Notes: a model not told the origin generated them from the letters alone. Positions 7,124 through 14,314 are shown, counted from the first letter of the stretch. The stretch is DNA of 17,398 nucleotides from Bacteroidales bacterium (GCA_030692905.1 JAUYBT010000061.1:1-17398), one strand, 5' to 3'. Numbers and translations: made by a program.

Positions 7124-7684
7124 ATGTACGCAATCGTAGAAATTGCAGGTCAGCAGTTTAAAGTAGAGGAAGGCAAAAAGATTTTTGTTCACCGCCTCGA
7201 AGTTGAAGAGGGAAACCAGATTGAATTTGATCAGGTTCTTTTAATTGAGGACGATGGTAAAATCACAATCGGAGAACCAACAATTAAAGATGCTGTTGTT
7301 GAGGGTAAGATCCTCGACCATGTGAGGGGTGACAAGGTAATTGTATTCAAAAAGAAGAGAAAAAAGGGTTATAGGATCAAAAACGGACACCGGCAGAACT
7401 TTACTCAGGTTGAAATTATAAGCATTAACGGTAAAGCCATACCCAAAAAAACAACTCCCAAAAAAGAAGAGGTTAAGGTAGCTGAAGTTAAAGTTACTGA
7501 AGAACCTGCAAAGGAGAAAAAAGCAGCTGAGAAGAAGCCTGCTGTTAAGAAGCCTGCTGTTAAAAAAGAAGAAGCTCCTGCAAAGAAAGCTTCTGAGAAA
7601 AAAGTAGCAAAGAAAAAAGTAGCAGAGAAGAAACCGGCTGTGAAAAAACCAGTTGCAAAGAAAACCGCAAAAGAGAAAGAATAA
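7124..7684 (+). CDS. rplU: 50S ribosomal protein L21 with long basic C-terminal tail
   Basis: L21 is a primary binder of 23S rRNA. Residues 1 to about 104 are a standard L21 (start MYAIVEIAGQQFKVEEGKKI; KKRKKGYRIKNGHRQNFTQVEI near 77-98). The protein then continues for about 80 residues of almost pure Lys/Ala/Glu/Pro/Val, with repeats of the type KKPAVKK and AEKK, giving 186 residues instead of about 103. The tail resembles histone H1-like tails. Its DNA contains an exact 15-bp tandem duplication (7532-7546 and 7547-7561), so length is probably variable between strains. The frame stays open to a clean TAA, and rpmA follows after 36 bases. Tails on L21 occur elsewhere in the phylum; the tail's function is unknown to me. 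Confidence 0.93.
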   Translation: MYAIVEIAGQQFKVEEGKKIFVHRLEVEEGNQIEFDQVLLIEDDGKITIGEPTIKDAVVEGKILDHVRGDKVIVFKKKRKKGYRIKNGHRQNFTQVEIISINGKAIPKKTTPKKEEVKVAEVKVTEEPAKEKKAAEKKPAVKKPAVKKEEAPAKKASEKKVAKKKVAEKKPAVKKPVAKKTAKEKE

Positions 7685-7720
7685 TAAAATCAAAGTATAA
7701 GCAAATAAAAATATATAATT

Positions 7721-7984
7721 ATGGCACACAAGAAAGGAGCAGGTAGTTCACGTAACGGCCGCGATTCTGAAAGTAAACGACTGGGTGTGAAGCTCTTCGG
7801 CGGCCAGGCAGCCAAGGCAGGCAACATCATAGTTCGCCAGAGAGGAACCAAACATAATCCAGGCCTCAATGTCGGCCTCGGAAAAGACCACACTCTTTTT
7901 GCTCTCACCGATGGAGAAGTTGAGTTCAAAAGAAAAAGAGATAATAAAACTTATGTATCGGTTAAGGGTGTGTTGGGTAAGTGA
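7721..7984 (+). CDS. rpmA: 50S ribosomal protein L27
   Basis: L27 lies near the peptidyl-transferase centre, where its N-terminus contacts tRNA. The 87-residue product begins MAHKKGAGSSRNGRDSESKR, the family signature, and carries GGQAAKAGNIIVRQRGTKHNPG and the C-terminal GLGKDHTLFALTDG block. The start is at the mature-type MAHKKG, so there is no Firmicutes-style cleaved N-terminal extension. It follows rplU by 36 bases in the conserved rplU-rpmA order and ends before two hairpin terminators. Low divergence makes this call very safe. Confidence 0.98.
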   Translation: MAHKKGAGSSRNGRDSESKRLGVKLFGGQAAKAGNIIVRQRGTKHNPGLNVGLGKDHTLFALTDGEVEFKRKRDNKTYVSVKGVLGK

Positions 7985-8010
7985 ATAAATTATTATCTTA
8001 AAAGATACTG

Positions 8011-8060
8011 ACTCCCGAAATTCTTTTCTGCCTCAGGAAAGCATTATCGGGAGTTTTTTA
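8011..8060 (+). terminator. Terminator 1 after rpmA
   Basis: actcccga (8011-8018) pairs with tcgggagt (8047-8054), followed by TTTTTT. The interior also pairs: cttttctg (8023-8030) with caggaaag (8034-8041, one G-U) across a 3-base loop, so the whole forms one long two-part hairpin. It starts 26 bases after the rpmA stop. Confidence 0.85.
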
Positions 8061-8070
8061 ATATTTTTAC

Positions 8071-8099
8071 AGCAGGCTTCTTTCAGCCTGCTTTTTTTT
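8071..8099 (+). terminator. Terminator 2, directly before serS
   Basis: agcaggct (8071-8078) pairs perfectly with agcctgct (8085-8092) around loop tctttc and runs into eight Ts (8092-8099). It is a textbook intrinsic terminator only 18 bases before the serS ATG, with no TAnnTTTG promoter between hairpin and start. Confidence 0.9.
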
Positions 8100-8117
8100 A
8101 TTAAATCATAACTGAAT

Positions 8118-9392
8118 ATGTTAACGATTAACCTGATCCGCGAAAAAAAAGAATTTATCATCGAACGGCTAAAAGTAAAAAACTTTGAAGCAGAAGAAAT
8201 AATAAACAGAATTCTTGTACTCGACTCCTCACGTCGTGAGATACAATCTAAAACCGATTGGATGCATGCAGAGATGAACCGGATATCTAAAGAGATCGGA
8301 TCTCTCATGAAGGCCGGGAAGAGAGATGAAGCAGATGCCGCCAAGGAAAAAACATATTCAATTAAAGAAGAGATCAAATCCCTTTCCGATAAACTGATAC
8401 CTATCGATAATGACATGAAAAATGAAATCATCAGGCTGCCTAACCTTCCGCACGAATCTGTTGCACCAGGACACGGAGCTGATGATAATGTCAAGGTCAG
8501 AGAGGGGGGCATTATACCTCTCTCTTCTGAAACAGCTATTCCACACTGGGATCTTATTAAGAAATATGATATTATTGATTTTGAGCTGGGCATTAAACTC
8601 ACAGGAGCAGGATTTCCGGTTTACAAAGGGAAAGGAGCTAAACTGCAAAGAGCACTGATCAGTTTCTTTCTTGATGAGGGTGAAAAAGCAGGTTATAGAG
8701 AGGTGATACCTCCAATAATGGTTAATGAGGAATCCGGTTTTGGCACCGGGCAGTTACCCGATAAAGAGGGACAAATGTACCATGTCACTATTGATAATTT
8801 TTACCTCATTCCAACAGCTGAAGTACCGGTTACAAATATCTACAGGGATGTAATACTGAATGCCGATATGCTTCCGGTTAAGAATATTGCTTATACACCT
8901 TGTTTCAGAAGGGAGGCCGGCTCGTGGGGAGCTCATGTAAGAGGCCTCAACCGGCTCCACCAGTTTGATAAAGTTGAAATAGTCCAGATCGCACACCCCG
9001 ATCATTCATATAAATCTCTCGATAATATGGTAAACCATGTTGAGGGCCTTGTTTCCAAACTTGATCTTCCATACCGGATATTAAGGCTTTGTGGCGGCGA
9101 CATGTCATTTACATCCGCACTGACATACGACTTTGAAGTGTGGTCAGCTGCCCAGAAACGCTGGCTGGAGGTTAGTTCTGTATCTAATTTTGAATCGTTC
9201 CAGGCTAACCGGTTGAAATGCAGGTTCAAGGATAAAGGAGACAAACAGACCCGTCTTGTTCATACTCTCAACGGTAGTGCCCTTGCCCTGCCAAGAATAG
9301 TTGCTGCAATCCTTGAGAATAACCAGACCGAATCAGGGATTAAAATACCTTCTGTCCTGGTCCCATATACAGGATTTGATATAATCAATTAA
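8118..9392 (+). CDS. serS: Seryl-tRNA synthetase
   Basis: SerRS charges tRNA-Ser. It is a class II synthetase of 424 residues, the usual length. Residues about 25-105 form the long N-terminal coiled coil that grips the variable arm of tRNA-Ser. The serine-binding TAEVPVTN (233-240), class II motif 2 from Cys262 to Phe283 (FRREAGSWGAHVRG) and motif 3 NGSALALPRIVAAILEN (385-401) are intact; motif 3 shows the ALALPR form instead of the more usual GLAVGR. The ATG at 8118 is preceded by gaat and no clear Shine-Dalgarno. It lies just behind the rpmA terminators, so how it is transcribed is unclear. The next gene is 145 bases downstream. Confidence 0.96.
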   Translation: MLTINLIREKKEFIIERLKVKNFEAEEIINRILVLDSSRREIQSKTDWMHAEMNRISKEIGSLMKAGKRDEADAAKEKTYSIKEEIKSLSDKLIPIDNDMKNEIIRLPNLPHESVAPGHGADDNVKVREGGIIPLSSETAIPHWDLIKKYDIIDFELGIKLTGAGFPVYKGKGAKLQRALISFFLDEGEKAGYREVIPPIMVNEESGFGTGQLPDKEGQMYHVTIDNFYLIPTAEVPVTNIYRDVILNADMLPVKNIAYTPCFRREAGSWGAHVRGLNRLHQFDKVEIVQIAHPDHSYKSLDNMVNHVEGLVSKLDLPYRILRLCGGDMSFTSALTYDFEVWSAAQKRWLEVSSVSNFESFQANRLKCRFKDKGDKQTRLVHTLNGSALALPRIVAAILENNQTESGIKIPSVLVPYTGFDIIN

Positions 9393-9442
9393 AAGGAATG
9401 GAGACTTCTTCCTGCTTTAGAAGGCTTCATTTGACTTAAACA

Positions 9443-9528
9443 GAAGTAAGAATGAAGAACAAACGAACTGCGAATTAAGAAGTAAAAATTTCTGCATTCA
9501 ACATTCGAATGTTCGTTGTTCTTACTTC
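9443..9528. repeat. Imperfect inverted repeat between serS and the EamA gene
   Basis: gaagtaagaa (9443-9452) is the reverse complement of ttcttacttc (9519-9528), and, allowing a 7-base insertion and one extra A, caa-a-cgaac (9460-9468) matches gttcgttg (9511-9518). Inside lies a perfect 12-base palindrome acattcgaatgt (9501-9512), and the gaagtaa motif recurs at 9479. It ends 9 bases before the next ATG. Its composition is of the gaac/ttcg-rich type I associate with dispersed intergenic repeats in this phylum. Confidence 0.6.
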
Positions 9529-9537
9529 AAAAATATT

Positions 9538-10425
9538 ATGAACAAAACCCGTCAATCTTACATATATGCCTGTTTGGCTATACTGTTCTGGTCAACGGTT
9601 CCAACAGCTTTTAAAATCAGCCTTGGCGAACTGGATATCCTCCCAATGCTCACTATTGCTGCCCTTACTTCAACTTTGGTCCTGTTGATAGTTGTTTTAG
9701 CTGGTAATAAAACGGATCTCATAAGAAAATCCAGCGCAAAAGAACTTTTAAAATCAGCTATACTGGGGTTCATTAATCCGTTTCTATATTATCTCATACT
9801 GCTTAAAGCCTACCAACTGCTTCCTGCTCAGATTGCCCAGCCTCTTAACATGATCTGGCCGATCATCCTTGTTTTCCTTTCAGTGCCGGTACTCAGGCAA
9901 AAAATAGAAAGAAAAAGTTTCATTGCACTCTTTATCAGCTTTGTGGGGGTCTATATAATTTCTTCCCAGGGCAAGCCTTTTAACCCTGGCCATTCCGATC
10001 TGACAGGTGTGATGCTCGCCACAGGCAGTTCAATTTTCTGGGCACTCTATTTTATACTGAATGTCAAAGATAAAAGGGATGAAGCAGTTAAACTGTTTCT
10101 CAATTTTCTTTTTGGTTCTGTTTACCTTGTCGTTGCAATGATTATAACCGGGAAATGGCAGGTTGAAATAGGATTCAAAGGAGCAGTTGCATCTGTTTAT
10201 GTCGGAATTTTTGAGATGGGAGTAACATTTCTTTTCTGGTTGAAAGCTCTTCAGATGGCCTCTACCACTGATAAGGTAAGTAATCTTGTTTACATTGCTC
10301 CATTTCTTTCTCTTGTTTTTGTACACTTTATTCTTCATGAACCCGTTTATTATACAACCCCGGCAGGATTATTGCTGATTGTTTCCGGAATATTGATCCA
10401 GAACCGTAAATCTGTCAGGATATAA
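9538..10425 (+). CDS. EamA/DMT-family membrane transporter
   Basis: A 295-residue integral membrane protein of the drug/metabolite transporter superfamily, with about ten hydrophobic segments arranged as two EamA repeats (roughly 8-142 and 153-287). The first helix has the typical FWSTVPTAFKISL start, and the second repeat opens GVMLATGSSIFWALYFIL. The loop QLLPAQIAQPLNMIWPIILV is the usual EamA region before helix 4. The substrate is not predictable; related proteins export amino acids, nucleosides or other metabolites. The ATG lies just after an inverted repeat, and no promoter motif was found between serS and this gene, so it may be read through from serS. It is not functionally tied to its neighbours. 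Confidence 0.85.
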   Translation: MNKTRQSYIYACLAILFWSTVPTAFKISLGELDILPMLTIAALTSTLVLLIVVLAGNKTDLIRKSSAKELLKSAILGFINPFLYYLILLKAYQLLPAQIAQPLNMIWPIILVFLSVPVLRQKIERKSFIALFISFVGVYIISSQGKPFNPGHSDLTGVMLATGSSIFWALYFILNVKDKRDEAVKLFLNFLFGSVYLVVAMIITGKWQVEIGFKGAVASVYVGIFEMGVTFLFWLKALQMASTTDKVSNLVYIAPFLSLVFVHFILHEPVYYTTPAGLLLIVSGILIQNRKSVRI

Positions 10426-10430
10426 ATAAT

Positions 10431-10438
10431 TATCTTTG
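10431..10438 (+). promoter_or_regulatory. -7 element of the S41 peptidase-ruvC unit
   Basis: TATCTTTG is a perfect TAnnTTTG match, 5 bases after the EamA stop. Transcription would start near 10445, about 30 bases before the ATG at 10474. No good -33 match is seen 18-20 bases upstream. Confidence 0.6.
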
Positions 10439-10473
10439 ACCTCTCGTTTTAAGACAATTAATAAGAGTTGAAT

Positions 10474-11823
10474 ATGAAGAAGCTGTTTTTCTTACCCTTA
10501 ATATTTTTAACACTATTTGTATCGTGCAAAAAAGATATTATTACACCTGAGGATACTGTACCCCCGGTAGTTACACCCACTAATGCGGAACAAGCAAGGG
10601 ATGCCCTCCATGGCCTAATGAAGGAATGGTATTTTTGGTACAAAAAACTTCCTGCCGTTACACTGACAGACTATAAAGATCCCTATGAATTGATGGACGT
10701 ATTGCGTTATAAACCACTCGACAGATGGAGTTTTGTTGCTGATTATGATTCATTTATAGCATCGATGCAGGGAATTTTTGTCGGACATGGCATCAGAATT
10801 GGTGTTGATGCTCAGGGTAAAGCAAGAATCGTAACAATCTATAAAAATTCACCCCTTTATTCTAATGGATCGATAAACCCCAGAGGAGTGAGAAGAGGAT
10901 GGATAATAAAATCATTGAATGGAGCTGATCTTGCTCCGATAATTATTACCGGTAATACTTCTGCTTATAATGACCTGATTGGGCCTGCCGTAGCAGGCAG
11001 GATAAATACCTTTGTTTTTCAGACTCCAAGAGGTAATGATACAACGGTTACAACCACTAAATCAACTTTCCAGGTTAATTCCGTAATGCTCTACGATACG
11101 CTTACAATTAAAAAAGTGAAAACCGGGCACCTTGTATTTGATGCATTTATCTCTCCTTCCACTCAGGAACTTGCTACTGCATTCGCCTTTTTTAAGGCAC
11201 AGGATGTCAAAGACCTTATACTTGATCTGAGATATAATGGTGGAGGGATACTGGTTGTTGCCCAGGAACTAGCCAGTTATATAGCAGGAACCGCTAAATT
11301 TTCAACTCCATTTATAAAAAGTTCATATAACGACAAAAAAACCAGTAATGACACAACCTATAATTTTAAAAGTATTTCTTCTCCGTTAAATCTAAACAGG
11401 CTGGTAGTAATAACTACAAGGGCAACAGCCTCAGCAAGTGAGGAAGTCATTAACGGACTCAAGCCGCATCTTATTGTTACAACTATTGGTGATACGACTA
11501 ACGGTAAGCCAACGGGGATGAATGTCTGGAAAACAAATGATGAAAAATACATCTTCGCACCTGTCACATTTGAACTTGTAAATTCTCTCGGACAAGGCGG
11601 CTATTACGCCGGCTTTGCACCTGCAAAATATGTCATAGATGATATTACACATGATTTCAATGATAAAGGTGAATTATGCTTTAAAGAAGCTATATATTTC
11701 CTTGAGAAAGGAGTTGTCTCAACTAAAGGAGGTTACACCTTCAATCCGTCAATACAATTTTCCGAAAAACCTGATTGGATGAACAATATGTTTATTATTG
11801 ATAAATCAATATATAATAAATAA
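10474..11823 (+). CDS. S41-family peptidase, lipoprotein
   Basis: A predicted envelope lipoprotein with a C-terminal-processing-type serine peptidase domain, 449 residues from the ATG at 10474 (an in-frame TTG at 10468 would add two). The signal peptide is short, with a lipobox ending at Cys18 (LTLFVSC) followed by KKD, similar to lysine/acid signals seen on surface lipoproteins in this phylum. An N-terminal S41 helical region (WYFWYKKLP near 52-60) and a PDZ-like part (about 103-155) precede the catalytic core: LDLRYNGGG (251-258), then TASASEE (318-324) with the likely nucleophile Ser320. The Lys of the Ser/Lys dyad is not obvious; NGKPTG near 343-348 takes the usual place. Substrate unknown. 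ruvC follows after 9 bases. Confidence 0.88.
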   Translation: MKKLFFLPLIFLTLFVSCKKDIITPEDTVPPVVTPTNAEQARDALHGLMKEWYFWYKKLPAVTLTDYKDPYELMDVLRYKPLDRWSFVADYDSFIASMQGIFVGHGIRIGVDAQGKARIVTIYKNSPLYSNGSINPRGVRRGWIIKSLNGADLAPIIITGNTSAYNDLIGPAVAGRINTFVFQTPRGNDTTVTTTKSTFQVNSVMLYDTLTIKKVKTGHLVFDAFISPSTQELATAFAFFKAQDVKDLILDLRYNGGGILVVAQELASYIAGTAKFSTPFIKSSYNDKKTSNDTTYNFKSISSPLNLNRLVVITTRATASASEEVINGLKPHLIVTTIGDTTNGKPTGMNVWKTNDEKYIFAPVTFELVNSLGQGGYYAGFAPAKYVIDDITHDFNDKGELCFKEAIYFLEKGVVSTKGGYTFNPSIQFSEKPDWMNNMFIIDKSIYNK

Positions 11824-11832
11824 TACTGACTA

Positions 11833-12393
11833 TTGAAAGATGTGTCGAAAGAACGTGTAATTCTCGGTATTGACCCCGGTACCAGTATTACAGGATACGG
11901 AGTTATAAAAACTGTCGGTACAGTCCCCGTACTCATAACCATTGGATCAATCGATCTTTCAAAATTTGCTGATCACTACCTGAAGTTGAAGCATATTTTC
12001 GACAGGACAATAGGGATTATCGATGAATATCATCCTGATGAGCTGGCTATTGAAGCTCCCTTTTACGGCAAAAATGTTCAGTCGATGCTTAAGCTGGGCA
12101 GGGCACAGGGCGCCGCTATAGCTGCGGCACTAACCCGCTCATTGCCAATATTCGAATATGCCCCAAGGAAGATCAAAATGTCAATTACCGGTCAGGGGGC
12201 AGCTTCAAAGGAGCAAGTGGCCGCAATGCTGATGAATATTTTAAAATTCGATCTTACTGAAATAAAACTGGATGCAACCGATGGTCTGGCAGCCGCTTTA
12301 TGCCATTTTTACCAGACAAATAATCCGGTGCAGGAAAAAGCCTACAACAGCTGGAAGGATTTTATGAATAAAAATCCAAAAAGAGTGAAATAG
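11833..12393 (+). CDS. ruvC: Holliday junction endodeoxyribonuclease RuvC
   Basis: RuvC dimers cut Holliday junctions symmetrically during recombination, working with RuvAB. With the first possible start it has 186 residues. The four acidic catalytic residues are visible: Asp14 in ILGIDPGT, Glu74 in LAIEAPF, and Asp147 and Asp150 in KLDATDGLAAALCH, together with GRAQGAA and KEQV of the family. No ATG is available upstream of the conserved core; the start is TTG at 11833 or GTG at 11842, the latter with a gaaag sequence just ahead. The gap to the S41 peptidase stop is 9 bases, suggesting co-transcription. The comF stop faces it 11 bases downstream, without a visible terminator between them. 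Confidence 0.95.
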   Translation: MKDVSKERVILGIDPGTSITGYGVIKTVGTVPVLITIGSIDLSKFADHYLKLKHIFDRTIGIIDEYHPDELAIEAPFYGKNVQSMLKLGRAQGAAIAAALTRSLPIFEYAPRKIKMSITGQGAASKEQVAAMLMNILKFDLTEIKLDATDGLAAALCHFYQTNNPVQEKAYNSWKDFMNKNPKRVK

Positions 12394-12404
12394 ACAGCCT
12401 CTAT

Positions 12405-13130
12405 TCAATTTACTGCAAAGGCTAATGCTACTACACTTACTCTCACCCCTTCAACCTTAAGAAGTTCATTAGCACACGATTCAATTGTCGATCCGGTGGT
12501 TATAACATCATCCACAAGTAAAATATGCCTTCCCATGATTATTTCAGGATCAGTAACACGGAAAATACCCTCAACATTTGTCCATCTTTCGTACCGCGAC
12601 CGCTTTGTCTGTGTAGCTGAAACCGCTGTTCTGACCAGGGAAGTTGTATCAACAGGCAAGCCTGTTACATCAGCTATTCCCGTTGAAATAGTGTCACTCT
12701 GATTAAAGCCGCGGATGCGTTTTTTAGTAGGATGAAGCGGAACGGGTATTATCAGATCAATATCAGCTGTAAATCCTGAAGATTTAAGTGATAAACCATA
12801 TACCCTGCCAAGTTCATATCCTATCTCCTTTATTCCCTTGTACTTAAGATTATGAATCAGATTTCTGATCCGGCTTCCCTTATTATAAAATGAAAATGCC
12901 GCAGCCTTTTCTATCATACATCTTCCCCAGAAGAGCTGTGCCACCGGGTTTGTATCTTCTTTATGATAATTGGTCCTTGGAATAACAACATAGCACTCGG
13001 TACATATAAGATTTTCATTCCTGAGCAGATGATTTCCACAGGCATAGCAAAGCCTGGGAAATAAAAGACTGATAAAATCGTCCCACAAATTATAAATGTA
13101 ACTCATGCAGCGATGCAGAATTATTACCAT
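12405..13130 (-). CDS. comF: ComF family phosphoribosyltransferase-like protein
   Basis: ComF-family proteins have an N-terminal zinc finger and a phosphoribosyltransferase fold; in competent bacteria they help import transforming DNA, and elsewhere their role is unclear. The 241-residue product shows C28-x2-C31 and C43-x2-C46 in LCYACGNHLL...LICTECY, the block RIRGFNQSD (138-146), and the PRPP loop HILLVDDVITTGST (202-215). The start is uncertain: the ATG at 13130 is used here, but Met9 at 13106 (MSYIYNLWDDF) gives a more family-like N-terminus. No -7 element was found upstream; a compound repeat lies 60 bases before the start. It converges on ruvC with an 11-base gap. Confidence 0.9.
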   Translation of the reverse strand: MVIILHRCMSYIYNLWDDFISLLFPRLCYACGNHLLRNENLICTECYVVIPRTNYHKEDTNPVAQLFWGRCMIEKAAAFSFYNKGSRIRNLIHNLKYKGIKEIGYELGRVYGLSLKSSGFTADIDLIIPVPLHPTKKRIRGFNQSDTISTGIADVTGLPVDTTSLVRTAVSATQTKRSRYERWTNVEGIFRVTDPEIIMGRHILLVDDVITTGSTIESCANELLKVEGVRVSVVALAFAVN

Positions 13131-13192
13131 ATAAATTTAGAAATTTATTAGGACAATTTTTATCTCAAGTGTCTTTATTTATGTTTAAAGAA

Positions 13193-13328
13193 AACCACCT
13201 CCCCCCTGACGGTACCGTCAGGGGTACTCCTCCTTTTTAAAGGAGGAGAAATGTAATATTTTGTATATCAGAACTTTCCCCTCCTTTTTAAAGGAGGGGT
13301 GTCACGCCAGTGGCGTGACGGGGTGGTT
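13193..13328. repeat. Compound inverted repeat A (two hairpin-ended half-units)
   Basis: The left half (13193-13248) consists of aaccacct, a perfect 22-base palindrome centred on ggtacc (13203-13224), and a hairpin ctcctccttt-tt-aaaggaggag (13227-13248). The right half, reading inward from 13328, has the same plan: aaccacc with ccc, a palindrome gtcacgcca-g-tggcgtgac (13301-13319) and a hairpin cccctccttt-tt-aaaggagggg (13278-13299). The outer arms aaccacc/ggtggtt (13193-13199/13322-13328) are complementary. The centre is 29 AT-rich bases. No T-tract follows either hairpin on the minus strand, so it is not a standard terminator for the greA-HIT operon, though it lies 32 bases past its end. 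Confidence 0.85.
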
Positions 13329-13360
13329 AAATAAATTATCAACGAATCTTCAGAGCGAAC

Positions 13361-13759
13361 TTAAAGAATGACATTCTGACTGATTTTCGCAGCAATTTCC
13401 TTAAATTCTTCAGATGAAAACTTAATCTTTGGATTTTTGAAGTTAATGTCTTCCATTGTGTCCATTGGAATTAGATGTACATGGGTATGGGGAACTTCAA
13501 TGCCCAGTATTGCAACACCTATACGATTGCAGGGAATAACACTTTTAATTGCGGTTGCAACCTTTTTTGAAAAAAGGATCAATCCTGCCAGCTGATCATC
13601 ATCCAGATCAAAAATGTAATCAGTCTCCCTCTTCGGTACAACCAGAGTATGCCCCGCTCTCAAAGGATTGATGTCGAGAAATGCAAAATAATTTTCATCC
13701 TCAGCGATCTTATTGCAAGGAATTTCCCCATTAATGATTTTTTTGAAAATAGTTGCCAT
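13361..13759 (-). CDS. HIT family protein (histidine triad hydrolase)
   Basis: A 132-residue histidine-triad protein; the family hydrolyses or transfers nucleoside monophosphates from substrates such as AMP-lysine, AMP-NH2 or dinucleotides. The defining motif HTHVHLIP (91-98) carries the three histidines, preceded by the usual GHTLVVPK (36-43) and the N-terminal IFKKIINGEIPCNKI typical of the Hint branch. The physiological substrate cannot be deduced. The start ATG at 13759 follows the greA stop by 21 bases on the same strand, so greA and this gene form an operon. Downstream, before comF, lies compound inverted repeat A. Confidence 0.92.
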   Translation of the reverse strand: MATIFKKIINGEIPCNKIAEDENYFAFLDINPLRAGHTLVVPKRETDYIFDLDDDQLAGLILFSKKVATAIKSVIPCNRIGVAILGIEVPHTHVHLIPMDTMEDINFKNPKIKFSSEEFKEIAAKISQNVIL

Positions 13760-13780
13760 GATGACGTAAGAAAAGATTTA

Positions 13781-14254
13781 TTAGAGTGAAATGGATATGA
13801 TCTCAAAAGGGATTATTCCTGAAGGCACTGTGATCTTTACAATATCACCTACTTTTTTCCCGATCAGACCCTGGGCAATAGGAGAACTGACTGCAATTTT
13901 ACCCAGTTTGAAATTTGCTTCACTTTCAGGAACAATCAGGTATTCCATAACTGAATTATTGGATTTATTCCTGATCTTTACCCTGTTAAGTAATCTGACA
14001 AATGAGATATCAATTTTTGATTCGTCAAGAATCCTTGACCGTGCCACAATATCCTCAAGTTTTGATATCCTCATCTCAAGCATACCCTGTGCCTCTTTGG
14101 TAGCAGCATACTCAGCATTTTCAGAAAGGTCACCCTTATCCCTTGCATCAGCTATCTGCCTGGATATCATAGGTCTCTCTACATTTCTCAACTGATTGAG
14201 TTCCTCTTTAAGTTTCTGAAGACCTTCCTCAGTCACATACATAACCTCTGACAT
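13781..14254 (-). CDS. greA: Transcription elongation factor GreA
   Basis: GreA enters the RNA polymerase secondary channel and stimulates cleavage of backtracked transcripts. The 157-residue length is standard. The N-terminal coiled-coil finger (about 8-75) carries the tip DARDKGDLSENAEY (36-49) with the essential acidic pair Asp42 and Glu45. The C-terminal FKBP-like domain contains FVRLLNRVKI and SPIAQGLIGKKVGDIVKI, typical of GreA. The tip marks it as a true Gre factor, not a Gre-fold homologue lacking the acid pair. It has a strong promoter and a terminator-like hairpin in its leader, and is followed by the HIT gene. Confidence 0.97.
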   Translation of the reverse strand: MSEVMYVTEEGLQKLKEELNQLRNVERPMISRQIADARDKGDLSENAEYAATKEAQGMLEMRISKLEDIVARSRILDESKIDISFVRLLNRVKIRNKSNNSVMEYLIVPESEANFKLGKIAVSSPIAQGLIGKKVGDIVKITVPSGIIPFEIISISL

Positions 14255-14270
14255 TTTTCTCTCTTATATT

Positions 14271-14306
14271 AAAAAAATAAAAAGAATTCCGGGTTTGCCG
14301 GAACTC
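14271..14306 (-). terminator. Terminator-like hairpin in the greA leader (candidate attenuator)
   Basis: In the minus-strand RNA gagttccgg (14306-14298) pairs with ccggaattc (14292-14284) as a 9-bp stem (one G-U) around loop caaac, then comes TTTTTATTTTTTT (14283-14271). The G-U becomes an A-C mismatch on the plus strand, so the fold favours the minus transcript. It begins just after the expected greA start point (near 14309) and ends 17 bases before the ATG at 14254. Confidence 0.7.
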
Positions 14307-14314
14307 TTCAAAAA

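Noticed and set aside
7241..7729. 162-codon minus-strand frame rich in Phe, Leu and Cys
   Set aside because: It is the antisense of the lysine-rich L21 tail (AAG/AAA read as CTT/TTT), so the open frame is a composition artefact.
8100..8117. T-box leader for serS
   Set aside because: No T-box consensus or specifier stem is present; the hairpin upstream is a plain terminator.
8033..8602. 189-codon minus-strand frame over the start of serS
   Set aside because: Serine/isoleucine-rich antisense of the SerRS coiled coil, covering two terminators, with no family resemblance.
10468..10473. TTG start for the S41 peptidase
   Set aside because: It adds only two residues. The ATG at 10474 gives a normal MKK signal-peptide start.
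13278..13299. Intrinsic terminator for the greA-HIT operon
   Set aside because: The stem is good, but no T-tract follows it on the minus strand; the base run after it is aaagttc. It is better treated as part of the compound repeat.
13193..13328. CRISPR-like array from the repeated hairpins
   Set aside because: There are only two units, in inverted and not direct orientation, with one spacer and no cas gene nearby.
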